Shown here one piece after another: positions 35,690-44,864 of a DNA stretch of 64,000 nt; position 1 is the first letter of the stretch, and each line of letters starts with the position of its first letter. The position numbers and the translations under genes are program-made. The notes beneath the pieces are model-generated. The model ran no database searches, had not been told where the DNA came from, and saw only the letters and a list, made by a program, of their open reading frames with translations. Source of the DNA: Bacillus nitratireducens (lineage in GTDB: Bacteria; Bacillota; Bacilli; Bacillales; Bacillaceae_G); the NCBI RefSeq assembly GCF_001884135.1, contig NZ_MAOC01000077.1, forward strand, positions 1-64,000. The letters are read 5' to 3'.

Positions 35690-35875
35690 ATGCAGATCGC
35701 AGAAACTGGAGATATCATTGAATTTAAAGGTGGAATGCAAGGCCGTGTTCAAAAAGTAAATCAAAATTCTGTTATTGTTGATTTAACAATTATGGAGAAT
35801 TTTAGAGAACTAGATATGGAACCTCTTACAGTTGTAAGCCATAAAAACTATACTGTCATTAATCAACATGCATAA
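35690..35875 (+). CDS. DUF2187 family protein (YkvS-like)
   Basis: The 61-residue product (MQIAETGDIIEFKGGMQGRV, then NENFRELDMEPLTVVSHKNY) matches the small SH3-like KOW-type DUF2187/YkvS family of bacilli in my recall. ATG 35690 follows AAGGAGAG. In B. subtilis ykvS also lies near the queuosine genes ykvJKLM, here convergent with queF. Function unknown. Confidence 0.75.
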   Translation: MQIAETGDIIEFKGGMQGRVQKVNQNSVIVDLTIMENFRELDMEPLTVVSHKNYTVINQHA

Positions 35876-35880
35876 TATAA

Positions 35881-35923
35881 TAGAAAGAAAGGATCTGTAT
35901 ATCATACAGATCCTTTCTTTCTA
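35881..35923. terminator. 20-bp perfect inverted repeat between ykvS-like and queF
   Basis: Twenty bases (35881-35900) are exactly complementary to 35904-35923 around a three-base loop. It follows both convergent genes and probably ends both transcripts, although the flanking T runs are weak. Confidence 0.75.
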
Positions 35924-35929
35924 TATATA

Positions 35930-36427
35930 TTAACGATTATCAACTGTTTCTGGATATAGATCATGGTTCATCATACGGTAATCTGCCATTTTCTCATACT
36001 TAGTTCCTGGGCGACCGTAGTTACAGTAAGGATCGATTGAAATCCCACCACGTGGTGTAAATTTCCCCCATACCTCAATATAACGTGGATCCATTAATTT
36101 AATTAAATCATTCATAATAACGTTCATGCAATCTTCGTGGAAGTCACCATGATTTCGGAAGCTAAATAAATATAGCTTTAAAGATTTACTCTCTACCATT
36201 CTTTGTTCTGGAATGTAGCTAATATAAATTGTTGCAAAATCAGGTTGTCCTGTTTTCGGACATAAACTTGTAAATTCAGGACAGTTAAATTTTACAAAGT
36301 AATCACGGTTTGGATGGTTATTATCAAATACCTCTAAAATTTCTGGGCTATATTCAAATAAATATTTTGTATTTTGATTTCCTAATAATGTTACATCTTT
36401 TAAATCTTCATCTAATCTTCCTGCCAT
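35930..36427 (-). CDS. queF: 7-cyano-7-deazaguanine reductase QueF
   Basis: This 165-residue enzyme reduces preQ0 to preQ1 with NADPH. The catalytic Cys lies in [13 protein letters not shown] (about 56), and the QueF motif [20 protein letters not shown] follows. I start it at ATG 36427, nine bases after AAGGG; an ATG three codons upstream is too close to that site. Last gene of queCDEF. Confidence 0.95.
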   Translation of the reverse strand: MAGRLDEDLKDVTLLGNQNTKYLFEYSPEILEVFDNNHPNRDYFVKFNCPEFTSLCPKTGQPDFATIYISYIPEQRMVESKSLKLYLFSFRNHGDFHEDCMNVIMNDLIKLMDPRYIEVWGKFTPRGGISIDPYCNYGRPGTKYEKMADYRMMNHDLYPETVDNR

Positions 36428-36445
36428 TTTAAACATCCCTTCTCG

Positions 36446-37162
36446 TTATACGCCTCGTTTATTTCCCCATACTAACGCATGAAGCTGTGGCAATACTTTC
36501 GCATCATTCATTTCTTTACAGTTCACAGCTTTTTCAATAAGCCACTCATACTTATCTAATAATTTTTTAATAAGCATTGCATCATCCACTGTTTTCGTAT
36601 CATCATTTCCTACTTGTAAGAAAAATGGTACATCTGGATAACGTCCATGCATTTTAACTGCATATTCAAAATCTTGATCATCGAATACTACTACTTTTAA
36701 ACTAATATCTTTTCCTGCTAGTTTCTGAATAACATCATCTAACTTCTGAAAATCTGTATGCATCGCCGAACTCGGTGGTTTTGGCGAAATCGTTACCTCA
36801 TCAATTTGAAGTAACCAATCTTGCCATTTACTCCCTTGTGTTTCGATCGCCGTTCGCATCCCATTCTCTTTTAATATAGAAAGAAGCGATTCAATATTTT
36901 TCAATAAAACAGGATTTCCACCCGAAATCGTAACATGAGAGAAATTTTCTCCTCCAATTTCAACAAGCTCATTCCAAATGTCTTCTGCTGACATTTGTCT
37001 AATTTGATCTTTTGCCGATCCATCCCACGTAAAGGCAGAATCACACCAAGCACAGCTATAGTCACAGCCAGCAGTTCGAATAAACATAGTTTTTTGCCCG
37101 ACAACCATCCCTTCTCCTTGAATGGTCGGACCAAATATTTCTAAGACGGGGATTTTACTCAT
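36446..37162 (-). CDS. queE: 7-carboxy-7-deazaguanine synthase QueE (radical SAM)
   Basis: The 238-residue radical SAM enzyme has the 4Fe-4S motif CDYSCAWC (Cys at about 33, 37, 40) preceded by PTIQGEGM, and HVTISGGNPVLL in the barrel. It rearranges 6-carboxytetrahydropterin to carboxy-deazaguanine. It overlaps the end of queD by eight bases. Confidence 0.95.
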   Translation of the reverse strand: MSKIPVLEIFGPTIQGEGMVVGQKTMFIRTAGCDYSCAWCDSAFTWDGSAKDQIRQMSAEDIWNELVEIGGENFSHVTISGGNPVLLKNIESLLSILKENGMRTAIETQGSKWQDWLLQIDEVTISPKPPSSAMHTDFQKLDDVIQKLAGKDISLKVVVFDDQDFEYAVKMHGRYPDVPFFLQVGNDDTKTVDDAMLIKKLLDKYEWLIEKAVNCKEMNDAKVLPQLHALVWGNKRGV

Positions 37163-37646
37163 CGAGCATCCACTCCCGTCTCACTTCCGCATAACTAGTC
37201 GGTGTCTCAAACAAACGAACAAATTCAACACGCGCTCCTTTGTATTCATTCGCACGATTATCTTTTGTTAATGCTTCTGCCATCTTTTCATAAATCCAAA
37301 CAACCATGTTTTCAGCAGTCGTATTCATCGCTGGTAACGTTTCGTTTAAATAACGATGGTCTAAATAAATTTCTATTTCATTTTTCCAAATTTCTTTTAT
37401 ATCTCCAAAGTCAATTGCAAGACCTATTTCATTTACATATCCACTAATCCCAAATACAACTTTATATGTGTGACCATGTAAGTTTTTACATTTCCCTTCA
37501 TAACAGTGTAAATGGTGTGCTGCATCAAATGTAAATTCCTTGCTGACCATTACTCTTTTATTATGATATTTGAGCTGTTTACGCTGAATATCCTTGTCCA
37601 TTTTTTGCAAATTTTCTACGATGCGAAATCCAAAGAAATTATCCAT
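37155..37646 (-). CDS. queD: 6-carboxytetrahydropterin synthase QueD
   Basis: The 163-residue protein has zinc ligands in FDAAHHLHCYEGKCKNLHGH (His, His, His) with the catalytic Cys in EGKC, and the C-terminal EFVRLFETPTSYAEV. It converts dihydroneopterin triphosphate to 6-carboxytetrahydropterin, the first committed step of deazaguanine synthesis. It overlaps queC by one base and queE by eight. Confidence 0.95.
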   Translation of the reverse strand: MDNFFGFRIVENLQKMDKDIQRKQLKYHNKRVMVSKEFTFDAAHHLHCYEGKCKNLHGHTYKVVFGISGYVNEIGLAIDFGDIKEIWKNEIEIYLDHRYLNETLPAMNTTAENMVVWIYEKMAEALTKDNRANEYKGARVEFVRLFETPTSYAEVRREWMLDE

Positions 37647-38317
37647 TAGTTGTTCGCTCCTTCGCGTTCTTGTAGGTACGTATCTAATCCTGCTTTACGA
37701 AGCTGGCATGCTGGACATTCACCGCAACCATCACCAATGATTCCGTTATAACATGTTAATGTTTTTTCTCGAACAAACTCGAATGCTCCAAGTTCATCTG
37801 ATAATTTCCATGTTTCCGCTTTATCAATCCACATAAGTGGTGTATGAATTACGAACGGATAATCCATGGATAAATTTAAAGTAACGTTTAACGATTTCAC
37901 AAACACGTCACGGCAATCTGGATAACCGCTAAAATCAGTTTCACATACACCCGTTACAATATGACGTGCTCCAACTTGTTTTGCTAATACAGCAGCAAAT
38001 GATAAGAATAGTAAATTTCGTCCATCTACAAACGTCGATGGCAATTCACCTTTTTCATGTGTAATCTCCATATCCGTTCTCGTTAACGCATTTGGAGCAA
38101 GTTGATTTAATAGACTCATATCTAGTACCGTATGTTTAATCCCTAGCTCTTTCGCGATTTCCGCTGCACAATCAATTTCTAGTTTATGACGTTGATTGTA
38201 ATTAAATGTTACAGCTTCCACTTCTGCAAACTGCTCTATTGCCCAAAATAAACATGTTGTACTATCTTGTCCACCACTAAAAACAACAACTGCTTTTTCT
38301 TTTTTCATTTCACTCAT
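37646..38317 (-). CDS. queC: 7-cyano-7-deazaguanine synthase QueC
   Basis: The 223-residue ATP-dependent enzyme has the PP-loop [13 protein letters not shown] (about 11-23) and a C-terminal zinc site in [17 protein letters not shown]. It turns carboxy-deazaguanine into preQ0. First gene of queCDEF, preceded by a preQ1-I riboswitch. ATG 38317 follows GAAGGAG. Confidence 0.95.
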   Translation of the reverse strand: MSEMKKEKAVVVFSGGQDSTTCLFWAIEQFAEVEAVTFNYNQRHKLEIDCAAEIAKELGIKHTVLDMSLLNQLAPNALTRTDMEITHEKGELPSTFVDGRNLLFLSFAAVLAKQVGARHIVTGVCETDFSGYPDCRDVFVKSLNVTLNLSMDYPFVIHTPLMWIDKAETWKLSDELGAFEFVREKTLTCYNGIIGDGCGECPACQLRKAGLDTYLQEREGANN

Positions 38318-38375
38318 TCTCCTTCTCTACTACGAATAAGAAGAAAGAACGTTCTTGAACTGTCACAATAAAAAA

Positions 38376-38402
38376 ACAAAACAATACCTAAGGATATTGT
38401 TG
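38376..38402 (-). terminator. Expression platform terminator of the preQ1 riboswitch
   Basis: On the minus strand ACAATATCC is followed by a short loop and GGTATTGT, then TTTTGTTTTTTT. It lies just after the aptamer and before queC. Confidence 0.75.
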
Positions 38403-38405
38403 TTT

Positions 38406-38441
38406 CCATAGTTTTTTATAGAGGGAGTTCGCGAACCTCTC
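38406..38441 (-). promoter_or_regulatory. PreQ1-I riboswitch aptamer
   Basis: On the minus strand GGAGAGGTTCGCGAACTCCC leads into TCTATAAAAAACTATGG. The order of stem, loop and AUAAAAAACUA tail matches the class I preQ1 aptamer of the B. subtilis queC leader. Ligand would fold the pseudoknot and favour termination at the hairpin immediately downstream. Confidence 0.88.
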
Positions 38442-38598
38442 CCATGCGGTGCATGGAATTTCTTCTTTCATTGACAAAACATATTGTAACATATTGTATA
38501 CTACCAGAAAAAATTTCTGATTTTTCCGCTATTTCACATTTCATTTCTCTCATTTTATAGTATGATTAATTTAATGTGAGAAGAGAGGAGGCATCCCA

Positions 38599-39861
38599 CT
38601 GAAACTCTTTATTATTTATCTCTTTTTAAATATATTATGCATTCTTGTTACAATGCTTATATATCATTTATTTTGGAATCAAAAAGGGAAAAGCTCTCCT
38701 AAATTAAATTCAACTATATTTATTGTATTATGTTGCCTCGCCACCATACTATGCATCACTTTCGCAGCAAAAACAAATTATGGATTTCAATTTGATATGC
38801 GTCATATCGTATTAATTGTCGGTACATTAACAGGGGGACCTATTGCCGGTGCTTCCATCTTAGCTGTATTAAACATATATCGTGTATTATTAGGAGGAAT
38901 AGGTGTTTTCCCATCTCTTATCGCTTCGGTTCTCCTATTTATTGTTCTACTATTAACATACAAACTGTTTAACCGAAGTTCTAATCGTGTAAAAATAGCA
39001 CTCGCTATCTTTTACAGTCTCATATTCGGATTTAGCTGGATACCATTTTTCCTTTCAGCGGTTACAAATAAGGCTGATTATATATCGTATATTATTGTGT
39101 ACGAACTCTGTACGATACTTGGTACAATCCTTATTTTATATTTATTACACATATTACAAACGCAAGTTCGTCTCCAAAATGAACTTATGAATGCTGAAAA
39201 ATTTCATTTAATCGGTGAAATGGCAGCTTCTATCTCTCATGAAATTCGTAATCCTTTAACTTCAACGAAAGGATTTTTGCAACTTTTACAGTCAGATACA
39301 TGTTCTGAGAAGGAACGAAAATTATATATCGACATAGCCATTAATGGGATCGAACAAGCAAATCATGTTCTTACAGACTACTTAACTTTTGCAAAACCGA
39401 GTATTGAAAAAGAACAAAAATTACAGGTAGAGGAAGAGTTACTTCATGCGTTATCTTTAATTACACCTCTCGCCAATTTAACAAATGTTCGCATACATTA
39501 TATAAAACAAAGTACATCTTTCTTTATAGCTGGTGAAAGGCAAAAGCTGAACCAATGCTTATTAAATATTTTTAAAAACTGTATCGAGGCTATGCCTAAC
39601 GGTGGTGACCTTATTCTTACATTAGTTCCAGACCATAAACATATACAATTATATATAAAAGATACAGGCGTTGGTATGGATCCAGAACAAGTAAAACGCC
39701 TCGGATCACCCTTCTACTCGACGAAAGAAAAAGGGACCGGACTCGGGATGATGGTCGTCTTCAGTGTCATTCAAGCAATGAATGGAAAGATTGATATTAT
39801 TAGTGAAAAAGGAACGGGTACAACATTTTTATTAACTTTCCCAATCATACAAAAAACGTGA
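38599..39861 (+). CDS. Membrane sensor histidine kinase, KinB-like
   Basis: The protein (420 residues from CTG 38599, or 402 from ATG 38653) has five to six N-terminal transmembrane helices resembling the 5TMR-LYT-type sensor (GTLTGGPIAGASIL, NIYRVLLGGIG), then a HisKA domain with the phosphoacceptor His in SISHEIRNPL (about 214), N box NIFKNCIEAM, G1 DTGVGMD and G2 GTGLGM. It lacks a receiver domain. GAGGAGG lies seven bases before CTG, which starts a better signal-anchor (KLFIIYLFLNIL) than the internal ATG. Sporulation kinase KinB-like role inferred. Confidence 0.8.
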   Translation: MKLFIIYLFLNILCILVTMLIYHLFWNQKGKSSPKLNSTIFIVLCCLATILCITFAAKTNYGFQFDMRHIVLIVGTLTGGPIAGASILAVLNIYRVLLGGIGVFPSLIASVLLFIVLLLTYKLFNRSSNRVKIALAIFYSLIFGFSWIPFFLSAVTNKADYISYIIVYELCTILGTILILYLLHILQTQVRLQNELMNAEKFHLIGEMAASISHEIRNPLTSTKGFLQLLQSDTCSEKERKLYIDIAINGIEQANHVLTDYLTFAKPSIEKEQKLQVEEELLHALSLITPLANLTNVRIHYIKQSTSFFIAGERQKLNQCLLNIFKNCIEAMPNGGDLILTLVPDHKHIQLYIKDTGVGMDPEQVKRLGSPFYSTKEKGTGLGMMVVFSVIQAMNGKIDIISEKGTGTTFLLTFPIIQKT

Positions 39862-39881
39862 TGAAATTCATCACGTTTTTT
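39851..39881 (+). terminator. Bidirectional terminator
   Basis: AACGTGATGA pairs with TCATCACGTT (39855-39880) with A and T runs on both sides. The stop codon of the convergent small gene lies in its right arm. Confidence 0.85.
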
Positions 39882-39987
39882 CTGTTCCTTCAACTAATTC
39901 TGCAAAAGCTTTCACTTTTCCATGTGGTTTTTGATTCTCTTTCCGAGCTTTCCAAGCGCGCTCTTCTTCTCTCTTTTTCTTTGACAT
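39871..39987 (-). CDS. Small basic protein (38 aa), DUF6254-like
   Basis: ATG 39987 is preceded by AAAGGAG. The 38-residue product starts MSKKKREEERAWKARKENQK and continues PHGKVKAFAEL, which fits the DUF6254 pattern in my recall. It is rich in Lys, Arg and Glu and predicted helical. Its stop codon lies in the terminator shared with the kinase gene. Function unknown. Confidence 0.65.
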   Translation of the reverse strand: MSKKKREEERAWKARKENQKPHGKVKAFAELVEGTEKT

Positions 39988-40056
39988 ACTTTTCAACTCC
40001 TTTTCTCTTCTCCATGTAGTATTCCAAAATGAGAAAGAAAACTATGCATGTGTAAA

Positions 40057-40092
40057 AAAGGAAAAGAAGCGGTTCACCGCTTCTTTTCCTTT
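40057..40092 (-). terminator. Terminator beyond the bcr1 copy E
   Basis: AAAGGAAAAGAAGCGG pairs with CCGCTTCTTTTCCTTT (40057-40072 and 40077-40092), 16 bp, with a T run on the minus strand. It presumably ends the DinB-like gene transcript. Confidence 0.8.
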
Positions 40093-40178
40093 ATCCCACT
40101 ATTTGAGGGCAGCCCGATTGGTAAATAATAATAATAATCAGTGCGGGATGCCACCCAATGATTAAAGCTTCACTTTAT
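40090..40178 (-). repeat. bcr1-like repeat, internally deleted copy (E)
   Basis: TTTAT flanks at 40090-40094 and 40174-40178 bracket a shortened unit: CCCACTATTTGAGGGCAG then CCCGATTGG, then ATAATCAGTG and a diverged end TTAAAGCTTCAC. The central part is missing. The right flank overlaps the stop codon of the DinB-like gene. Confidence 0.8.
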
Positions 40179-40708
40179 CGCTGTAAAATTGCATGTTTTG
40201 CTTCTTTTAGCTGTGTAAGATGCCTTTGTTCGTGCAAATCCAGAAATTGAACCCATTGGTATAAATTCAAATCATTAAAAATAGGATGTTTCAATCCATT
40301 TTCAAACAATTCTTTTTCATCTATCACACTATGAAGTGCATGTAATAATTCTTGTCGTGAATGTTCTAGTAATTGAATTCCTTGCAGTTTTTTCATTAAA
40401 GTTTCTGTTGGTTTCATTTGTTGAGGAGCTTCCCGTTTATATGTGCGATCAAGCGTAAGTTGGAGGTCTTTAAATGGAGCAAGGTTTCTTTCTTTTTTTT
40501 GTAAAGCATATACAAGGGCAGATGTGACAGACTGTTCAACTAAATGTAAATGATGCAAAATTTGAATAATACTCCATTTGTCACGACGTGGCTTTACATT
40601 CACCTCAGTATCATTTAACATTTCAATTTCTGATAACAGCGTGCTTCGTGTAGACTGTAATGAGTGGACTAAAGTTTCTAAACTAACATCCATATTAGAT
40701 TGAAGCAT
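40175..40708 (-). CDS. DinB/YfiT-like metal-binding protein
   Basis: The 177-residue four-helix-bundle protein has metal-ligand His residues in ILHHLHLVEQ (about 56-65) and HEQRHLTQLK (about 160-169), the DinB/YfiT signature. Members act as thiol transferases (for example bacillithiol-linked) or unknown hydrolases. ATG 40708 follows GGGGGAAAG; an upstream frame has no site. The TAA stop falls in the flank of a bcr1 copy. Confidence 0.75.
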   Translation of the reverse strand: MLQSNMDVSLETLVHSLQSTRSTLLSEIEMLNDTEVNVKPRRDKWSIIQILHHLHLVEQSVTSALVYALQKKERNLAPFKDLQLTLDRTYKREAPQQMKPTETLMKKLQGIQLLEHSRQELLHALHSVIDEKELFENGLKHPIFNDLNLYQWVQFLDLHEQRHLTQLKEAKHAILQR

Positions 40709-40846
40709 AATGCTTTCCCCCTTTTGTTGGTGAAAAGAGGTGCTCCTTATTAGAAACACCTCTTAGATAATTCTGAATTTTCTTTTATTATCTCATCATT
40801 TTTCCATTATGTCGATGTTAAACATGTGAAAAAAAGCGCATGTTTT

Positions 40847-42541
40847 TTACAATTTTGTGTCGTCAACAGCACGTAACCACGCTTCAATTTCTGTAATTAC
40901 ACTTTTTACACAACCTTCAGCAAATGGCGATGTTAAATTTGCAACTTCTACTAATTCTAAGAATGATTTACTTCCACCTTGCTGACAAAGATTCACATAA
41001 TCTTCCCAAGCCTCTTGTCTATTATCTCTTGCACGTTTCCAAAATTGCAGCGCACAAATTTGAGCTAACGTGTAGTCAATATAATAGAACGGTGAGCTAT
41101 AAATGTGGCCTTGACGTTGCCAGAAACCACCGCGCTCTAAATAATCATTATCTTCATAATCACGATGTGGTAAATATTTCTTCTCTATGTTACGCCACGC
41201 TGACTTACGTTCTGCTGGCGATGCTTCTGGATTCTCATATACATAATGTTGATATTCGTCTACAGATACACCGTACGGTAAAAATAGAAGTGCTGAACTT
41301 AAGTGTGAGAAATAATATTTTTCCGCATCTTCTTCAAAGAATAACTTCATCCATGGCCATGTAAAGAATTCCATACTCATTGAATGGATTTCACACGCTT
41401 CATATGTTGGCCAATTGTATTCTGGAATTTCATACTTACGACTTTCATATACTTGGAAAGCATGACCAGCTTCATGTGTTAGTACATCAATGTCACCAGA
41501 CGTTCCATTAAAGTTTGAGAAAATGAATGGCGCTTTATAATTCTCAATATATGTACAATATCCACCACCAGCTTTTCCTTTTTTCGCAACTAAATCTAAT
41601 AAATCATTATCTAGCATGAAATTAAAAAATTCATCTGTTTCAGCTGATAATTCTTTATACATCGTTTTCCCGTGATTAATAATCCAATCCGCATCACCTT
41701 TTGGAGTTGGGTTACCTGTAGCAAACTCAAAGTTTTCATCATAATAAGCGAGCTTTTCTACACCAATGCGTGCTTTTTGTCTATTTCTTAATTCTGTTGC
41801 AACCGGAACGATATAATCTAATACTTGCTGGCGATAGTTCGCAACCATTTCAGCATTATAATCTGTACGATACATTCTCGCATATCCTAATTCCACAAAG
41901 TTTTTAAAACCAAGTGTTTTTGCAATTGTAGTTCTCACTTTAACAAGCTCATCATAAATACGGTCTAACTCTTCCTCATTCCCAGCTAAAAATCCGTAGT
42001 ATGCTTCACTTGCTGCTTTACGTTTGCTTCTTTCTTTTCCTTGCATAAACGGAATAAGTTGCGATAACGTTCTTTCTTCTCCTGCAAAGTCAATTTTTGC
42101 AGATGCTAACAACTGTGTATATTGTGAAGACAATTTATTCTCTAATTGCAAATCTTTCACTACTTCATCTGAATATGTTTTTAAATCACATTCAGCTAGA
42201 GCAAATAATTGCTTTCCATAATAGGCTTCTAACTCTTCACGGAATGGAGAATTCATTAACGCCTTATAATATTTTGTTCCGTAGCCTTGTACAACCGGAG
42301 AGTATTCATCAAAGAAATCTTGCTCTTCTTTATAAAAAGCATCTGTCGTATCAACAGAATGACGAATGTAACAAAGATTCCCCATTGTACCAAAATCATT
42401 GCGAATTTCATTGATTGAATTAATCACTTGTTTTTGTTCTTCAACCGTTTTTGCATTATCGAACTTGTCTAAAGCAACAGTAAACTTCTCTTTTAATTCT
42501 TCAATATTTGGCCGATTATATTCATAGTCTTTAAATGACAT
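40847..42541 (-). CDS. M3 family oligoendopeptidase (PepF-like)
   Basis: This 564-residue zinc peptidase has the HEAGH motif in DVLTHEAGHAFQ (about 363) and the third ligand Glu in CEIHSMSMEFF. It belongs to the M3B oligoendopeptidase F group, which cleaves short peptides in the cytoplasm. No signal peptide is present. ATG 42541 follows GAGAGGGGG. Single-gene unit by its surroundings. Confidence 0.88.
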   Translation of the reverse strand: MSFKDYEYNRPNIEELKEKFTVALDKFDNAKTVEEQKQVINSINEIRNDFGTMGNLCYIRHSVDTTDAFYKEEQDFFDEYSPVVQGYGTKYYKALMNSPFREELEAYYGKQLFALAECDLKTYSDEVVKDLQLENKLSSQYTQLLASAKIDFAGEERTLSQLIPFMQGKERSKRKAASEAYYGFLAGNEEELDRIYDELVKVRTTIAKTLGFKNFVELGYARMYRTDYNAEMVANYRQQVLDYIVPVATELRNRQKARIGVEKLAYYDENFEFATGNPTPKGDADWIINHGKTMYKELSAETDEFFNFMLDNDLLDLVAKKGKAGGGYCTYIENYKAPFIFSNFNGTSGDIDVLTHEAGHAFQVYESRKYEIPEYNWPTYEACEIHSMSMEFFTWPWMKLFFEEDAEKYYFSHLSSALLFLPYGVSVDEYQHYVYENPEASPAERKSAWRNIEKKYLPHRDYEDNDYLERGGFWQRQGHIYSSPFYYIDYTLAQICALQFWKRARDNRQEAWEDYVNLCQQGGSKSFLELVEVANLTSPFAEGCVKSVITEIEAWLRAVDDTKL

Positions 42542-42650
42542 GAACGAGCCCCCTCTCCATTATATGCATCATTACTATAATTCAATGCTTACTTACAAAT
42601 ATCCTCTTATTCTTCAGCAAAATACAGCAGCTACTGTCATGATAACATGT

Positions 42651-42682
42651 AAAAAAAGCCTTGGATTTCTTTATCCAAAGCT
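42651..42682 (-). terminator. Terminator of the MarR-type gene
   Basis: GCTTTGGAT pairs with ATCCAAGGC around TTCTTT (42658-42681); on the minus strand TTTTTTTAC follows. Confidence 0.8.
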
Positions 42683-42698
42683 CCTTTGGAACATATTA

Positions 42699-43145
42699 TT
42701 ATTTTTCATACTTTCCAATTTTTTTTAATAGATCAAGTAATTCATCCTTTTCATCTTTCGTTAACATTTCAAAAGACTGATGTATAACTTGCTCATGCCC
42801 AGGAAAAATAGAAGCAATAAAGCTCTCTCCAGACTCCGTTAATTGTGCATAAATAACACGTCTATCATTCGGGCACGGGATTCTCTTTACTAGTCCTTTT
42901 TTCTCTAGCTTATCTACAACGTATGTAATGCTGCCACTAGCTATTAAAATACGCTCACCGATTTGCTGAAGTGGTTGGCCTCCTTTATGATATAGTAGTT
43001 CTAATACTGCAAACTCAGTTGGATTTAATCCGTTACTTTGTATGGATTTATTTGTAGTATCCATAACAGAACGATGTACACGGGATAATGCAATAAATAC
43101 TTTTAAAGATTGAGAAATATCTTCTCGCTCATTATTTGATGTCAT
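42699..43145 (-). CDS. MarR family transcriptional regulator
   Basis: The 148-residue protein has the winged-helix pattern: LNPTEFAVLELLYHKGGQPLQQIGERILIASGSITYVVDKLEKKGLV (about 43-90) and the wing RIPCPNDRRVIYAQLTESGE. Helices at both ends form the dimer interface. Ligand and targets are unknown. It stands alone, divergent from the sensor kinase gene, which it may or may not control. Start ATG 43145. Confidence 0.88.
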   Translation of the reverse strand: MTSNNEREDISQSLKVFIALSRVHRSVMDTTNKSIQSNGLNPTEFAVLELLYHKGGQPLQQIGERILIASGSITYVVDKLEKKGLVKRIPCPNDRRVIYAQLTESGESFIASIFPGHEQVIHQSFEMLTKDEKDELLDLLKKIGKYEK

Positions 43146-43338
43146 ACCATTTCAACCCTTCACTTAAATTCTACGCAACAAAAAGAAAAGCAATGTAGTA
43201 CTTCATTACAAATTCCAAATGAATATTCTCTCATCCCTTTTCCTTTCCCTAATGTAATGCAAATGATTCTTGAATAAAAACATGACAATTTTAACATAGT
43301 TTATATATAATGATAATAAAAAAGAAGGAGTACCAAAT

Positions 43339-44835
43339 TTGAAAGTCAAATTACAAAGCATATTTTTTTACATACTGCTTGTTATACTGCCAACGATAGG
43401 GATCGGTGCCACATTTTTTTCGTATCACACATATCAAATGAAACAGGAAAACAAACTATCTGCTCACACTGTTCTCTTTTTATATAGAGACTATTTAGAC
43501 CATCACCTTGGTGAATCTATATCTGCCTTAGAAATGCTCGCAAAAGTCGTAGGGACCGAAACCGGAAACCTCAATGGGATTAAACAGATTGTACATGATA
43601 CGGATGGAAATGATGAACGTTTTTCCGGCCTATATTACGCTACGACAGATGGGATGATTACAATCGCATCCCAAGGCGATTCGCCGCCTATTGACGTTTC
43701 TGACCGCCAATACATTCAAGATGCATTGCAATCTAAGAAAACAACTGTATCATCAGTTATTACAGATCGCGTTCTTGGACATCAAGCTATTATGATTGCC
43801 TCTCCAATATTTAATAGACAAAAGGAACTCTCAGGCTTATTATTGGCGAGTTTACGTTTTGACTACATTTCAGCCTCTTTAAATGCTATTAAACCACAAT
43901 ATCATTTCGAAGTGACTGATAAACATGATGTAGTTTTTCTAACTGATGATAATAATGAAACAAGCGATGGGCATTCTAACATGCTCACTACCCCACTCCA
44001 AAGATTAAATTGGAAGGTCTCTGTTTCTCCATTGCCTATCCATCAAAAAACCTTATACCAGTGGGTTTCAATAGAGTGTATAGCTACTTTATTTTTACTG
44101 TCTATTTTATTTTTACTTGCTCAATATATGTTGTTAAAACGGCAAACAAAACTGGAAAGACAACAAAATGAACTACAAAAAATTGAATTGGTTGGAACTT
44201 TTGCAGCTAGTACAGCCCACGAAATCCGTAATCCTCTTACTGGAATTAAAGGGCTCGTCGCTCTATTAAAAGAGAAATATAAAGATGAACAAGATCAGTT
44301 CTATTTTTCCATCATCGAACAAGAAATAGAACGGATTAATGAAATTGTAAGCGAATTTCTTATTCTTGGAAAGCCAACTGCTATCATTGAACAAACATAT
44401 GATGTGAGAACCATTCTAAATGAGGTAGCATTAATTATTCAATCTGAGGCGAATCTACATAACATTGTATTTCATTTACATTTGCCAGACCAACCTGTTC
44501 ATATACTTTGCTCAAAAGACCATATGAAACAAGTGGTTTTAAACATTACAAAAAATGCAATTGAAGCTATGGCTTCTGGTGATACATTAACCATTGTAGT
44601 AACAAACAATGAAAAATACGCACAACTGCAAATTATTGATACTGGAAAAGGAATTCCAAAATATATTCAAAAACACCTCTTTCATCCGTTCTTTACTAAT
44701 AAAGATACTGGAACAGGTCTTGGGCTTGTCATATGTAAACGAATTGTAGAGATGTACAACGGGCATATATTTATTGATAGTAAAGAAAACAAAGGAACGA
44801 CAGTTCATATAGAGATTCCATTACACACAGTATAA
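43339..44835 (+). CDS. Membrane sensor histidine kinase with extracellular Cache-like domain
   Basis: This 498-residue kinase has two transmembrane helices (about 8-28 and 243-267) around an extracellular Cache-like domain (about 30-240; GLYYATTDGMITIASQGD, DVSDRQYIQDAL, ASPIFNRQKELSG). The cytoplasmic part has HisKA with His294 in STAHEIRNPLTG, N box NITKNAIEAM, G1 DTGKGIP and G2 GTGLGLVICKR. TTG 43339 follows AAGGAG at eight bases. No response regulator is encoded nearby, so it could feed the sporulation phosphorelay or another regulator; this is inference. Confidence 0.88.
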   Translation: MKVKLQSIFFYILLVILPTIGIGATFFSYHTYQMKQENKLSAHTVLFLYRDYLDHHLGESISALEMLAKVVGTETGNLNGIKQIVHDTDGNDERFSGLYYATTDGMITIASQGDSPPIDVSDRQYIQDALQSKKTTVSSVITDRVLGHQAIMIASPIFNRQKELSGLLLASLRFDYISASLNAIKPQYHFEVTDKHDVVFLTDDNNETSDGHSNMLTTPLQRLNWKVSVSPLPIHQKTLYQWVSIECIATLFLLSILFLLAQYMLLKRQTKLERQQNELQKIELVGTFAASTAHEIRNPLTGIKGLVALLKEKYKDEQDQFYFSIIEQEIERINEIVSEFLILGKPTAIIEQTYDVRTILNEVALIIQSEANLHNIVFHLHLPDQPVHILCSKDHMKQVVLNITKNAIEAMASGDTLTIVVTNNEKYAQLQIIDTGKGIPKYIQKHLFHPFFTNKDTGTGLGLVICKRIVEMYNGHIFIDSKENKGTTVHIEIPLHTV

Positions 44836-44862
44836 TTATCCTTATCCCAAAAGGATAATTAT
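44831..44862 (+). terminator. Bidirectional terminator
   Basis: TATAATTATCCTT pairs with AAGGATAATTATA around ATCCCAA (44831-44843, 44850-44862). It lies between convergent genes. Confidence 0.75.
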
Positions 44863-44864
44863 AC

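Noticed and set aside
40924-41364. 146-codon plus-strand frame
   Set aside because: Antisense to the oligoendopeptidase gene; composition unlike a protein.
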